Assembly (NCBI RefSeq): GCF_900115005.1
Contig: NZ_FOUY01000024.1
Coordinates: 1 to 64,000 of the forward strand
Reading direction: 5' to 3'
DNA: 64,000 bases
Source: Pseudonocardia ammonioxydans
GTDB lineage: Bacteria; Actinomycetota; Actinomycetes; Mycobacteriales; Pseudonocardiaceae
A program made the translations under genes and the position numbers. Positions 41,598-51,711 of the stretch are shown here, in pieces. The notes under the pieces were generated by a model. The model worked only from the letters and a program-made list of their open reading frames with translations. It was not told where the DNA came from and did not search any database. Numbering within the stretch: position 1 is the first letter of the stretch; each line of letters begins with the position of its first letter.

Positions 41598-42206
41598 ATG
41601 CCACGAACCCCGGAGCAGAACGAGTCCCTCCGCGCCGCGACGCAGGAGGCGATCCAGACGGCGGCCGTCCGCGTGTTCGCTCGCCGCGGGTTCGCTGCCG
41701 CGAACATGCGGCAGATCGCAGCGGAGGCGGGGCTGAGCACCGGGTCGATCTATCGCCACTACTCCGGCAAGGAGCAATTGTTCGAGCACCTGCTCGCGCA
41801 GGCCTCGGCCGGCCTCGACGCCGCGGCCGAGCGGCTCCAGCGCGACGGGTCACCCCTCGTGCTCGTCCGGGACTTCACGATGACGTTCCTCGCAGACATC
41901 GTGGGAGAGCGCGGAGCGCTGGAGTTCTTCCAAGTCATCAATCAGGGGTTCCTCACCGACACCCCGCCGGGGACGGCACGGCGGATGGCCGCGGCACAAC
42001 GCTCCTTCTGGCGGACTTTCGCCGACCTCGTGCGACGCGGCCAGGAATGCGGCGAGTTCGCCGCCGGCGACCCCGAGCAGGTCACGGGGTACTACTTCGC
42101 GACGCTGTCCGGCATCGCGACCATGCGGCGGGCCATGGATGACGAGTTCGGCGAGTCCGGCGTCGCACTGGTCCTCCGCCTGCTCACCGGAGGACGAGGG
42201 ACATGA
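41598..42206 (+). CDS. TetR/AcrR-family regulator
   Basis: 202 residues from ATG 41598. Helix-turn-helix: AIQTAAVRVFARRGFAAANM, RQIAAEAGLSTGSIYRHYSG, KEQLFEHLLAQA (about 18-70). C-terminal ligand domain with LVRDFTMTFLADIVGERGAL and YYFATLSGIATMRRAMDDEF. It overlaps the acetyltransferase gene by 4 bases (ATGA), so it controls itself and that gene. Confidence 0.92.
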   Translation: MPRTPEQNESLRAATQEAIQTAAVRVFARRGFAAANMRQIAAEAGLSTGSIYRHYSGKEQLFEHLLAQASAGLDAAAERLQRDGSPLVLVRDFTMTFLADIVGERGALEFFQVINQGFLTDTPPGTARRMAAAQRSFWRTFADLVRRGQECGEFAAGDPEQVTGYYFATLSGIATMRRAMDDEFGESGVALVLRLLTGGRGT

Positions 42207-42813
42207 TCGAGATACGCCGGGCCGACGAGCTGGGCGAGAGCTGCCGGCGGAGGACGACCGAGGTGCTCGTGCGTGGATTCGCCGAGGACTTCGCGTACTT
42301 CTCCACCGATCCGCAGACGCTGGCCGATGCGTTCGAGCACATGCTCCTGCTCGACCGCTTCGTCGTCGCGCTCGTCGACGGCGCGCCCGCGGCGGTCGCG
42401 TCGGTCACCGAAGGCGACCAGGAGTGCTTCGAGCCCGAGCGCAGGGCCCTCCAGCGCAGTCTCGGCCGGTGGCACGGGCTGACGAGCTATTTGATCATCC
42501 GCAACCAGTTCCTCGGCGCCTACGACGGGGCGCGGCCGGGCCTCGCCGAGATCGGATTCGTCACGACAGCTCCGTGGTTCCAGGGCACGGGGTCCCCACC
42601 GCGCTGATGGAACATCTGCTCCGCCTGACGTTCGAGGAGTTCGTCCTGCGCGACATCAAGGACACGAACGCGCCCGCGCTGGGCCTGTACCGGAAGCTGG
42701 GCTCCGTGGAATCGCGCATCCGGCCGGTGCGGTTCACCCGGAGGGCGGGCTTCTCGTCGTACGTCACGATGACGTTCCGGCGCGCCGACGCCGCGCAGAC
42801 CTGGTCGTCCTAG
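42203..42813 (+). pseudogene. GNAT-type acetyltransferase broken by a one-base deletion
   Basis: Starts at ATG 42203 inside the tetR stop: MIEIRRADELGESCRRRTTE, AEDFAYFSTDPQTLADAFEH, FVVALVDGAPAAVASVTEGD. At the acetyl-CoA loop, FQGTG (42580-42595), a run of four G breaks the frame. Restoring one G continues to VPTALMEHLLRLTFEEFVLR, DIKDTNAPALGLYRKLGSVE and a normal end at 42813. One homopolymer base separates the broken from the intact gene, so a sequence error is possible. Confidence 0.8.
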
Positions 42814-43036
42814 CAGAGGTCGGAGCGGCCTACGCCCCCGGCGGGGCTTCTCACTCCCTCGCCGGTAGGGATGCCGGCCGGCCCCCCGGGGGGTGGGCTT
42901 CACCGGCCGGTCAGGTCCTCGGTCACCGGCTCCCGCTGGCGCCACGGTGACGAGGTAGCCGCGGTCAGGACCGCGACAGCGACTCCATGACGCCGCGTCG
43001 GCGTATGCGTCGGCGCAGTGTGGGTAGGACGTGGAG

Positions 43037-43225
43037 ATGGCCGAGAACGATGAGACGGTCACGCTCAAGCCCGGCGAACGTGCACCTGTGTCCGGGTTCT
43101 ACGACTGCGACGCCGGGGGCGGGCATCGGTGGAGCACCGATGTGAAGGGTCACCCGATGCTGCCGCTGCCCGAGGAGTGCACGGGCGCGGTCTGGCGGCT
43201 GGCTCAGCAGCGTCCGAGCTCGTGA
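43037..43225 (+). CDS. Small YjzC-like protein
   Basis: 62 residues from ATG 43037 (AGGA upstream). Sequence ETVTLKPGERAPVSGFYDCD, GGGHRWSTDVKGHPMLPLPE, ECTGAVWRLAQQRP resembles short YjzC-type proteins (K-P-G-E-x-A-P-x-S-G-x-Y). Two Cys may bind metal. Its stop overlaps the next gene's GTG. Confidence 0.6.
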   Translation: MAENDETVTLKPGERAPVSGFYDCDAGGGHRWSTDVKGHPMLPLPEECTGAVWRLAQQRPSS

Positions 43226-44389
43226 GCGCTGCAGCAGCGTCCTCGGGCGAGGCCGGTTCCGCCGAGGGCCACGAGGTCGTCGTCGGGATCCTCGCCGATC
43301 CGGATCTCCCGACTGTGGTCGCGGACCGCCTGAACAGCGGTTTGCAGACGCGGCTGCCCGAACGAGTGGCCGACGTGGCGGTGCGGTGGCGGGTCGAGGT
43401 CGTGCGCGGCGTTCGAGGCGCACTCGACCTACGAGCGCCTGCTCGACCGGGCCCGCGAACGGGTCCGGACCAGCGACTGGGACCTGGCCGTCTGTCTGAC
43501 CGACGCACCTCTGCGCGATCGCCGCGGCGTCGCGGTGGCCGAGATCGGTGCCGACGACAGCACCGCGGTGGTGTCGCTGCCGGCGCTCGGCGGCGCCGAC
43601 CTGGTACGCCGCACCCGCCGCCTCGTCGCACTCCTGGCCACCCACATGGCCGCCGACATCGTCGCCCCCGGCTCGGCGCGGACGCCGCTGCGCGACGACC
43701 CGCACCTGCACCGTGCCCGCACGCTGCACGTGCTCGACCCGACCGACCACGACGTCGGTGGCAAGATCGTGCTCGGCCACCGGATCGGCACGATCCGGTT
43801 GCTGCTCGGCATGACCCGTGCGAACCGGCCCTGGCAACTGACATGGGGTCTGTCGGCCGCGCTGGGTGGTTCCCTGGCCGGCTCCGCGTTCGGAGTGCTC
43901 TACTCCAGCATCTGGATGCTGGCCGACTCCCTGTCGGAGTGGCGGATCGTGCTGGCCTGCGCCGCCGCGATCGCGATCTACGTCGTCTGGATCGTCACCC
44001 GCCACGGGCTGTGGCAACCGTCCATCACGCCGGCCCGCCGCGACGACGTGCCCACCACGCTGCGTAACGCCAGCACGCTGCTCACCGTCACGATGGGCGC
44101 CGTGGTCTTCTTCGCCACCCTGTTCTCCGGTGTCCTGCTCGCCTGCCTGCTGTTCATCACCCCGGACTACCTGGCCACGAACCTGGGCCATCCGTGCGGG
44201 TTCGGTGACTACCTCGACACCGCCCTGATGGCGACCGTGATGGGCCTGGTCGCCGGCGCGGTCGGCTCCGGCCTCGAGGACGAGGCCACCATCCGGCACG
44301 CCACCTACGGCTTCCGCGAGCGGCAGCGCGTCGAGGCCCTCGAGCAACAGGCCCACGAGCAGCAGGCCCGCGAGCACGGCGACTCGTGA
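43222..44389 (+). pseudogene. Multi-pass membrane protein with cytoplasmic N-domain, frameshifted near 43410
   Basis: GTG 43222 overlaps the preceding stop. The N-domain begins HEVVVGILADPDLPTVVADR, LNSGLQTRLPERVADVAVRW, RVEVV. One extra base at about 43400-43412 shifts the frame, which then continues AFEAHSTYERLLDRARERVR, TSDWDLAVCLTDAPLRDRRG and four helices (LSAALGGSLAGSAFGVLYSS; IVLACAAAIAIYVVWIVT; VTMGAVVFFATLFSGVLLAC; ATVMGLVAGAVGSGLEDEAT) to a Gln/Glu coiled tail. Intact length would be about 389. I recall similar actinobacterial proteins being labelled a methylene-tetrahydrofolate dehydrogenase, with no support that I can see. A truncated paralogue lies at 29916-30302. Confidence 0.7.
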
Positions 44390-44566
44390 CGACCGCGGCC
44401 GGCACGGACGACGGGCCCACGGCACCGGCCGAGCGGGACCGGCGGACCCCCGGGACGCCCTCCCTCAGACCTGCACCACCGTCGTCACAGCGGCCGTCCG
44501 GCCGGTGCCGCTGCTCGTCGTCGAGGGTCCGGAACGCCGTTGCCACCGTGTCGTCGGGAGAGTGTG

Positions 44567-44935
44567 ATGCCGGGTTGGGATGCCATCTTCAGCATGAGCG
44601 TTCCGGTACTGGAGATCTTCGTCCGCGGAACGCTCACGTTCCTGACACTGACCGCGATGCTGCGCCTCGTGGGTCAGCGCGAGTCCGGTGGCCTCGGGAT
44701 CACCGACGTCCTGCTGGTCGTGCTCGTCGCCGAGGCCGCGAGCGCCGGGCTGACCGGTGACCGGCTGAGCTCGATACCGGACGGTCTCCTGCTGGTGGCG
44801 ACCGTCCTGCTCTGGAGCGTGGTGATCGACGCGGTCGCGTATCGATGGCCCGAGGCGGCGTGATCTGAAGGCGAAGCCCAGGCCGCTGATAGAGGACGGT
44901 CGGCTCAACCGCCGCGCTCTCCACCGACGACCCGC
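44567..44935 (+). pseudogene. DUF421 (YetF-like) membrane protein, frameshifted and truncated
   Basis: From ATG 44567 (GGGAGAG upstream), 98 residues of intact DUF421 N-terminus: VPVLEIFVRGTLTFLTLTAM, LRLVGQRESGGLGITDVLLV, VLVAEAASAGLTGDRLSS, LLWSVVIDAVAYRWPE. The frame stops at 44863, but the family's next element, LKAKPRPLIEDGRLNRRA, follows immediately in another frame (about 44868-44921). After that the similarity fades. The YetF soluble domain is largely lost. Confidence 0.75.
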
Positions 44936-45019
44936 CTTCGGCGCCGACTCCGTGACTCGACAACGCCCGAGGCTGAGCGGCTCCCGCGACCCGATGACCG
45001 CCGGTCAGGGCGGTCGGCA

Positions 45020-46165
45020 TCAGCTCCGCAGGTTCAGCCCGACCCGCTGGAACTCCTTCAGGTCGGAGTAGCCGGTCTTGGCCATCGCCCGGCGCAGCGC
45101 GCCGAACAGGTTCGTCGTCCCGTACGGGCTCGCGGTCGGCCCGAGCAGCACCTGCTCCAGGGTCCGGCCCGACCGGACCAGCCCGGTGACCTCCGAGCGC
45201 GGCAGCGACGGGTGCGCGGCGGACGAGGTCCAGTACAGCCCACCGGCCGGGGACTCGGTGGCCTCCGCGAGCTGCTCACCGAGCATCACCGCGTCGGCAC
45301 CGCAGGCCGCGGCGCGGGCGATGTCGCCGGAGGTGCTCATCCCGCCGTCGGCGAGCACGTGGACGTAGCGCCCCCCGGTCTCGTCCAGGTAGTCGCGGCG
45401 GGCCGCGGCGGCGTCGATGATCGCGGTCGCCATCGGCACGCCGACCCCGAGCACCTCGTCGGTGGTGGTGGCGGTGGACTGGCCGTACCCGACGATCACG
45501 CCGGCCGCGCCGGTCCGCATGAGGTGCAGCGCGGTGCGGTAGTCCCCGACCCCGCCGGCGACGACCGGGACGTCGAGGTCGTTGATGAAGTCCTTGAGGT
45601 TCAGCGGCTCCTGGGCCGACTCCTCCTCGGAGGCCGCGCCGACGTGCTCGGCGGAGATGATCGTGCCCTGCACGACGAGCACCTCGACACCGGCGGCTAG
45701 CAGCGCGGGGGTGAGCTCCCGGGCCCGCTGCGGGCTGACCCGGGCGGCGACCGTGTGCGAGCCCTCGCGCAACGGGCGCAGCGCCTCGGCGATCAGGTCC
45801 TCGCGGATCGGGGCCTGGTGCAGCTCCTGCAGCACCGCGAGCGCCGAGTCGGGCTCGTCGCCGGTCGCGGCCTCGACGACCCGCGCGAGGGCGCCCTCCG
45901 CGTCGCCGTGCCGGGCCCAGAGGCCCTCGGCGTTGAGCACCGCCAGGCCACCGAGCTCGCTGATCCGCACCGCCGACGAAGGCGACACGACCGCGTCCGT
46001 CGGGTGGGTCACCAGCGGGATGTCGAACCGGTAGGCATCGAGCTGCCACGCGGTCGACACCGCCTTGGAACTGCGGGTCCGCCGCGACGGCACGATCTCG
46101 ATCTGGTCGAGGTCGTAGGCTCGTCGGGCCTCCCGGCCCATCCCGATCTCCACGAGGTCACGCAC
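45020..46165 (-). CDS. guaB3: GuaB3-family IMP dehydrogenase-related protein
   Basis: 381 residues from GTG 46165. IMPDH/GMP-reductase barrel without CBS domains, as in mycobacterial GuaB3 (Rv3410c type). Features: MRDLVEIGMGREARRAYDLD, TAWQLDAYRFDIPLVTHPTD, VVAGGVGDYRTALHLMRTGA, AGVIVGYGQSTATTTDEVLG (active-site loop, without the catalytic Cys-Thr of true IMPDH), LADGGMSTSGDIARAAACGA, YGTTNLFGALRRAMAKTGYS. It follows guaB after 64 bases on the same strand, the conserved actinobacterial pair. Members of this clade have been suggested to act as GMP reductases. Confidence 0.95.
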   Translation of the reverse strand: MRDLVEIGMGREARRAYDLDQIEIVPSRRTRSSKAVSTAWQLDAYRFDIPLVTHPTDAVVSPSSAVRISELGGLAVLNAEGLWARHGDAEGALARVVEAATGDEPDSALAVLQELHQAPIREDLIAEALRPLREGSHTVAARVSPQRARELTPALLAAGVEVLVVQGTIISAEHVGAASEEESAQEPLNLKDFINDLDVPVVAGGVGDYRTALHLMRTGAAGVIVGYGQSTATTTDEVLGVGVPMATAIIDAAAARRDYLDETGGRYVHVLADGGMSTSGDIARAAACGADAVMLGEQLAEATESPAGGLYWTSSAAHPSLPRSEVTGLVRSGRTLEQVLLGPTASPYGTTNLFGALRRAMAKTGYSDLKEFQRVGLNLRS

Positions 46166-46229
46166 GGCCTCACCCTAAGCCGCGCGCTCACGCCGACGCG
46201 TCGCGCCCCACCCGTCGTGGGCCGGGCGC

Positions 46230-47789
<1,560 letters not shown>

Positions 47790-47811
47790 TCATCCGGGTA
47801 CCGTGTACGTC

Positions 47812-48225
47812 GTGTCACCAGAGGCGCTGCCACCGGACCCGTTCGCCGGAGACCCGGATGACCCTGCGCGCTCCATGGAGGCGCTGGACGACCACGGCGC
47901 GGGCGCGTGGACGGACTCCGGTGACTCGGAGATCCCCCCGCTGACCGAGGCCGAGCGGGGCGAGATCCTGGCCGATCTCGCCGATCTGGCCGTCTACCAG
48001 GCCCTGTTGTCCGGGCGCGGCATCCGGGGTGTCGTCGTGGACTGCACCGACTGCGGCGAGCAGCACTTCCACGAGTGGAACCTGCTGCGCGCCAGCCTGC
48101 AGCAGCTGCTCGACGAGGGGCGGATGCGCCCGCACGAGCCGGCCTTCAACCCGGACCCCGCCGACTACGTCACGTGGGAGTACTGCCGCGGCTACGCCGA
48201 CGCGACCCTCGACCACGACAACTGA
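47812..48225 (+). CDS. DUF5319 family protein
   Basis: 137 residues from GTG 47812 (GTG 47803 possible). Conserved actinobacterial protein of unknown function, always found between guaB and rsdA/sigD (Rv3412 type). Signatures: PLTEAERGEILADLADLAVY, GRGIRGVVVDCTDCGEQHFH, EWNLLRASLQQLLDEGRMRP, DYVTWEYCRGYADA. The C-x-x-C-x-x-x-H-x-H pattern (about 83-90) could bind metal. Confidence 0.88.
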   Translation: MSPEALPPDPFAGDPDDPARSMEALDDHGAGAWTDSGDSEIPPLTEAERGEILADLADLAVYQALLSGRGIRGVVVDCTDCGEQHFHEWNLLRASLQQLLDEGRMRPHEPAFNPDPADYVTWEYCRGYADATLDHDN

Positions 48226-48271
48226 CGGTCACGGGCCGCGACCGGCCCCACGCAGGACGACCTCACGCAGA

Positions 48272-48303
48272 CGAAGGCCCCGGAGTGATCTCCGGGGCCT
48301 TCG
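48272..48303. terminator. Perfect 14-bp hairpin terminator
   Basis: CGAAGGCCCCGGAG (48272-48285), loop TGAT, exact complement 48290-48303, followed by a short T-containing stretch. Lies between convergent DUF5319 and rsdA. Confidence 0.9.
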
Positions 48304-48345
48304 TCGTGCGTCCTGCCATCGTGCGTACTGCCGGTGGTGCCTGGG

Positions 48346-49608
48346 TCAGTTCGGGGTGCTGCTGACCGCACCGGTCGAGGTGGACGACGTCGGCTCGGCC
48401 GGGTCGCCGGTGCCCTCCCCCGACGCCGTCGGTGTCGTCGACGTCGTGGTCGTCGGGTCGGCCGAGCCCTCGGTGGTCGGCGAGGTCGCCGGCGGCCGCG
48501 GGGCCGTCGTCGTGCTGCCGGACGGGCTGGTGCTCTCCGACGGGTCCGTGGTCCCGCCCGGGCCGCCCAGCACCCGCGGGTCCTGGCTGCCCGGCGACGT
48601 GCTGCCCGGCGACGGTGAGGTGCCACCCGGGGAGGTCTCCCCCGGCGAGGAGGTGCCCCCCGGCGACGGCGTGCCACCGGGCGAGGTGCCCTCGGGTCCG
48701 GTGGAGCCACCGGTCGTGCTGCCCGGCGTGGACGAGCCGGGCTGCGGCGACGGCGACCGGTCCGGGGTGCCCTCGGTGGACGTCGGGGGCGGTGGGGCCG
48801 GGGTGCCGTCCTGCAGCGGTGCCCGCGGGTCGGTCGGAGTCCCCGGCGGGGTCTCCGCGATCTTGGCCGAGAGGAACCGGTTCTGCTGGGCGAACTCGTC
48901 CCGCATGTCGGGATCGGTCCGGTCGACGAGCGGCCCGAGGGTCGCCAGCTCCCGCTGCGCGCCCGCGATGTCGCCCGCGGCGAGCTTCGCGTTGACCTGC
49001 TCGATGCCCGTGCGCAGGTCGGTCGCGGCCTGGACCTGGTCCGCACGTTCGCTGTAGAGCACCTTGCTGACGCCCCACAGCGCATCGCCCGGCTGGGCCT
49101 CGTGCGCGCCGATCGAGACGACGGCGAGGGCACAGGCCGCCACCGCGGCGGCGGCGACCAGCGGCCGCAGGAACGAGATCTTCCGCGAGGGCTTCGCCGG
49201 CTGCAGCATCTGGACGGCCTCGTCGGTCCCGACGAGCTCCGGGACCGGGTCCCGGTCGACCTCGCCCTTCCAGGACGACAGCATCGCGACCAGGCGGTCG
49301 TCGACGTCGTACCCCCGGTTGCCCGGGACCGAGACACCGAGACCGGACGAGAGCGCGTTGATCAGCTCGTCGTCGGCCTGCAGCTCGACCAGGTCGACCG
49401 GGCCCTCGTCGTCCGCCTCGTCCAGACGGTTCCCGACCGGGCGCCCGTCGGCACCGCTGTGGTGGGAGTAGTCATGCCCGTTCGCCCCGCCACCCCGCTC
49501 CGGACGCGGCTCGCCGAACCGGCCGCGGGTGACCGACGCCGGCGTGCCCTCCTGCCCGTCGTCGGAGGGTGGGGGCGCGCCCGGACCGTTCGGATCCTGG
49601 TCACGCAT
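48346..49608 (-). CDS. rsdA: Anti-sigma-D factor RsdA
   Basis: 420 residues from ATG 49608, 8 bases inside the sigD gene. Single-pass inner-membrane anti-sigma factor. The N-terminal sigma-binding region (LVELQADDELINALSSGLGV, DDRLVAMLSSWKGEVDRDPV, about 70-115) is followed by TM LRPLVAAAAVAACALAVVSI (about 142-161), then an extracytoplasmic helical segment (ALWGVSKVLYSERADQVQAA; ELATLGPLVDRTDPDMRDEF). The long Thr/Ser/Pro/Gly tail (about 260-420) contains P-G-G-T-S repeats. In mycobacteria RsdA is degraded by Clp proteases to release SigD; the same is inferred here. Confidence 0.94.
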   Translation of the reverse strand: MRDQDPNGPGAPPPSDDGQEGTPASVTRGRFGEPRPERGGGANGHDYSHHSGADGRPVGNRLDEADDEGPVDLVELQADDELINALSSGLGVSVPGNRGYDVDDRLVAMLSSWKGEVDRDPVPELVGTDEAVQMLQPAKPSRKISFLRPLVAAAAVAACALAVVSIGAHEAQPGDALWGVSKVLYSERADQVQAATDLRTGIEQVNAKLAAGDIAGAQRELATLGPLVDRTDPDMRDEFAQQNRFLSAKIAETPPGTPTDPRAPLQDGTPAPPPPTSTEGTPDRSPSPQPGSSTPGSTTGGSTGPEGTSPGGTPSPGGTSSPGETSPGGTSPSPGSTSPGSQDPRVLGGPGGTTDPSESTSPSGSTTTAPRPPATSPTTEGSADPTTTTSTTPTASGEGTGDPAEPTSSTSTGAVSSTPN

Positions 49609-50176
49609 CCCGGACCACCTGCTCATTCATGATCTTCCGCAGCCGGGTCAGCGCCCGGTGCTGAGCCACCCGGACGGCGCCCGGTGTGGAGCCGACGGCT
49701 GCCGCGGTCTCCTCCGCGGACAGCCCCACGACCACGCGCAACACGATGATCTCCCGATGCTTCTCGGGGAGGACCTCCAGCAGCCTGGACATCTCCTCGG
49801 ACAGTTCGACCTGAAGGGCGCGGGCCTCCGGGCCGTCGGCCGACTCCATCCGTTCCGGCACGTCGGCGACGGGCTCGGACCGGTTGCGGGACGCCGCCCG
49901 GTGCGCGTCGATCACCTTGTGCGACGCGATGCCGTAGACGAACGCGAGGAACGGGCGGCCCTGCACCCGATAACCCGGCAACGCCGTGAGCACGGCCACA
50001 CACACCTCCTGAGCGACGTCGTCCGCCGAGACGGACCCTCGATCCACCCCGAGCCGTGCGCGGCAGTAGCGCACGACGAGGGGCCGAATCACGGTGAGAA
50101 CGCGCTCGACCGCGGATCGGTCGCCGGCCATGGCGGCTTCGATCCACTCGTCGGGTACGTCTCTTGATTCACTCAT
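49601..50176 (-). CDS. sigD: ECF RNA polymerase sigma factor SigD
   Basis: 191 residues from ATG 50176. Region 2 (ERVLTVIRPLVVRYCRARLG, DDVAQEVCVAVLTALPGYRV, FVYGIASHKVIDAHRA, about 25-95) and region 4 (LLEVLPEKHREIIVLRVVVG, LSAEETAAAVGSTPGAVRVA, QHRALTRLRKIM, about 130-182). SigD/ShbA clade, controlled by RsdA in the same operon. This group governs stationary-phase or housekeeping-sigma expression depending on the genus. Confidence 0.95.
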   Translation of the reverse strand: MSESRDVPDEWIEAAMAGDRSAVERVLTVIRPLVVRYCRARLGVDRGSVSADDVAQEVCVAVLTALPGYRVQGRPFLAFVYGIASHKVIDAHRAASRNRSEPVADVPERMESADGPEARALQVELSEEMSRLLEVLPEKHREIIVLRVVVGLSAEETAAAVGSTPGAVRVAQHRALTRLRKIMNEQVVRDA

Positions 50177-50913
50177 CGTGGGGAACCGTCCAGGCGTTAC
50201 GAGTCCGCGTCAGTGTCATCCGATCGTGGAGGCAACCCGCGTGACGGCAGGTGGGACCACGGTGTGTCCACCGTATCCGAGCGCCGACCGTCCCCGGGAA
50301 TCGCTTCACACCGGGTCGGACGTCCGTGCGGAGCGACGGGTTGCCCGTCGCCGCGGGTGCGCGCGGTCATCAGGCGGGCACGGTCGGCGAGCGGTCCGCG
50401 TGGACGCACGCGGCGCGCCGGGCCGGCGGCATGAGGATCGTCACCGCCGTCGGGCCGGTCGTGGACCGCCCGGCGCCGGTGGTGTCCGCTTCGGCGCCGC
50501 CGGAGATCGGGATCCCGGGGAAGCGTGTGACGTCAGAGGCGAGAGTGACTGATGGTGCGGCCGTGGCGGGAGGTGACTGTTCCCGGCTCGGAGGCGACCG
50601 TTCGCCGCCCGACGACGTCGGCGGATCGAGGGCCGAACGGCCCTGGTGCCACTACGCGTGGCGGAGGCCGATGGTGCGCTGTACGGTGGCACGGTCCGGC
50701 GGCACGGTCCGGTCGCGGGGAGCACGACCGGCGTCGTCCACCGGCACAGCGGCAGGGCCGGGTGGCACCGGAACGGAACCGCGGGGGTTCGGCTCGGCCC
50801 GGCAGGTCCGTCGCCCCGGCCACCGACGCCCCGGCCACCGACGTGGTCACACGAGGCGCGGAAACGACCGCACGGCTCCCCTGTCGGGGACGGGTGCGGC
50901 CGAAAGGGGTGGC
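50177..50913. other. 737-base region without a recognisable gene
   Basis: Lies upstream of sigD and downstream of the response-regulator gene. Contains short direct repeats (GGCACGGTCCGG twice near 50690-50715; GCCCCGGCCACCGAC twice at about 50812-50842) and a terminator near the right end. Frames across it show no family resemblance. The sigD promoter is expected near 50180-50300. Confidence 0.45.
50868..50899. terminator. Two-part hairpin after the response-regulator gene
   Basis: CCGCAC (50868-50873) pairs with GTGCGG (50894-50899), and inside it TCCCC (50877-50881) pairs with GGGGA (50886-50890) around a 4-base loop. It lies 15 bases beyond the stop codon of the leftward gene. Confidence 0.6.
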
Positions 50914-51510
50914 TCAGGAGACCAGTCCGCGGCGGAAGCCGTGGGCCACGGCCTGCGCACGGTCGCGCACACCCAGCTTGCGGAACAGCCGGCGGGCGTG
51001 GGTCTTGACCGTGTCCTCGGACAGGTAGAGCTCCCGGCCGATCTGGCCGTTGCTCTTGCCCTGGCTCATGCCCCGCAGCACCTGCAGCTCGCGCTCGGTG
51101 AGCTGGACCCCCGGGTCGGTGGGGACCCGCGGCGTCGGCACCGAGGTGCTGGCGAGGGTGTGCGCGAGCGCGGCGACCAGCTCCGGGCGCGACGCGTCCC
51201 AGCGCAGGTAGCCACGGGCGCCGCCGGCGATGGCCGCGGCGATGCTGCCGGCGTCGTCCGGGGCACCGAAGACGATGACGTTGGCCTGCGGGTGGGCCGC
51301 GACCAGGCGCCGGGTCGCCTCCACACCGGTGGGCACCGCACGCTGGGTCCCGACCAGGACCACGTCGACGGACTGGCGGGCGTAGCGGGCGAGGAGCTCG
51401 TCCCCGTGGGCCACGCAGTCGATGCGCTGGACCCCGGGGACCGCGGACATGACGCGGGTCAGACCCTCGCGGACGCTGCGACGATCGTCGCAGATGAGTA
51501 CCGTCGTCAC
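50914..51510 (-). CDS. LuxR-type orphan response regulator with atypical receiver
   Basis: 198 residues from GTG 51510. Receiver-like domain: TVLICDDRRSVREGLTRVMS keeps the acidic pair (DD). At the phospho-acceptor position the sequence reads SVDVVLVGTQRAVPTG, so the usual Asp is Gly, and the later Lys is replaced in GARGYLRWDASRPEL. Phosphorylation as in standard regulators is therefore unlikely. LuxR HTH: LTERELQVLRGMSQGKSNGQ, IGRELYLSEDTVKTHARRLF (about 130-175). No kinase partner. A conserved position between whiB and sigD suggests a developmental or stationary-phase role. Confidence 0.9.
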   Translation of the reverse strand: MTTVLICDDRRSVREGLTRVMSAVPGVQRIDCVAHGDELLARYARQSVDVVLVGTQRAVPTGVEATRRLVAAHPQANVIVFGAPDDAGSIAAAIAGGARGYLRWDASRPELVAALAHTLASTSVPTPRVPTDPGVQLTERELQVLRGMSQGKSNGQIGRELYLSEDTVKTHARRLFRKLGVRDRAQAVAHGFRRGLVS

Positions 51511-51540
51511 GACGATTCCTTCCTGCAGCTTCCTGCAGCC

Positions 51541-51582
51541 GGGTGATATTCACCCTCCGAATCGGCGGGTGACCCTCTCACC
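51541..51582. promoter_or_regulatory. GGGTGA-type inverted repeats before the orphan regulator
   Basis: GGGTGA-TAT-TCACCC (51541-51555, perfect) and GGTGA-N5-TCACC (51568-51582), with a further GGGTGA at about 51650. They lie 31-72 bases upstream of the GTG start. Two spaced copies of the same half-site suggest a cooperative operator, possibly autoregulatory. Confidence 0.55.
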
Positions 51583-51711
51583 TTGACACGGTCGGGGCGA
51601 ATTTGTGCCCTCCGTTCGGAACCTCGTCCCACCTGACTCAGCGTCATGTGGGTGAAAGGTCGCCGAATGGAGTAGTCCGTACGGTACATCGTCGGAGCCC
51701 GGTTTCCAGCA

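Noticed and set aside
50441-51553. 370-codon leftward ORF spanning the sigD-upstream gap and the orphan regulator
   Set aside because: Arg/Pro-rich frame-shadow over the true regulator gene; the gap part has no independent support.
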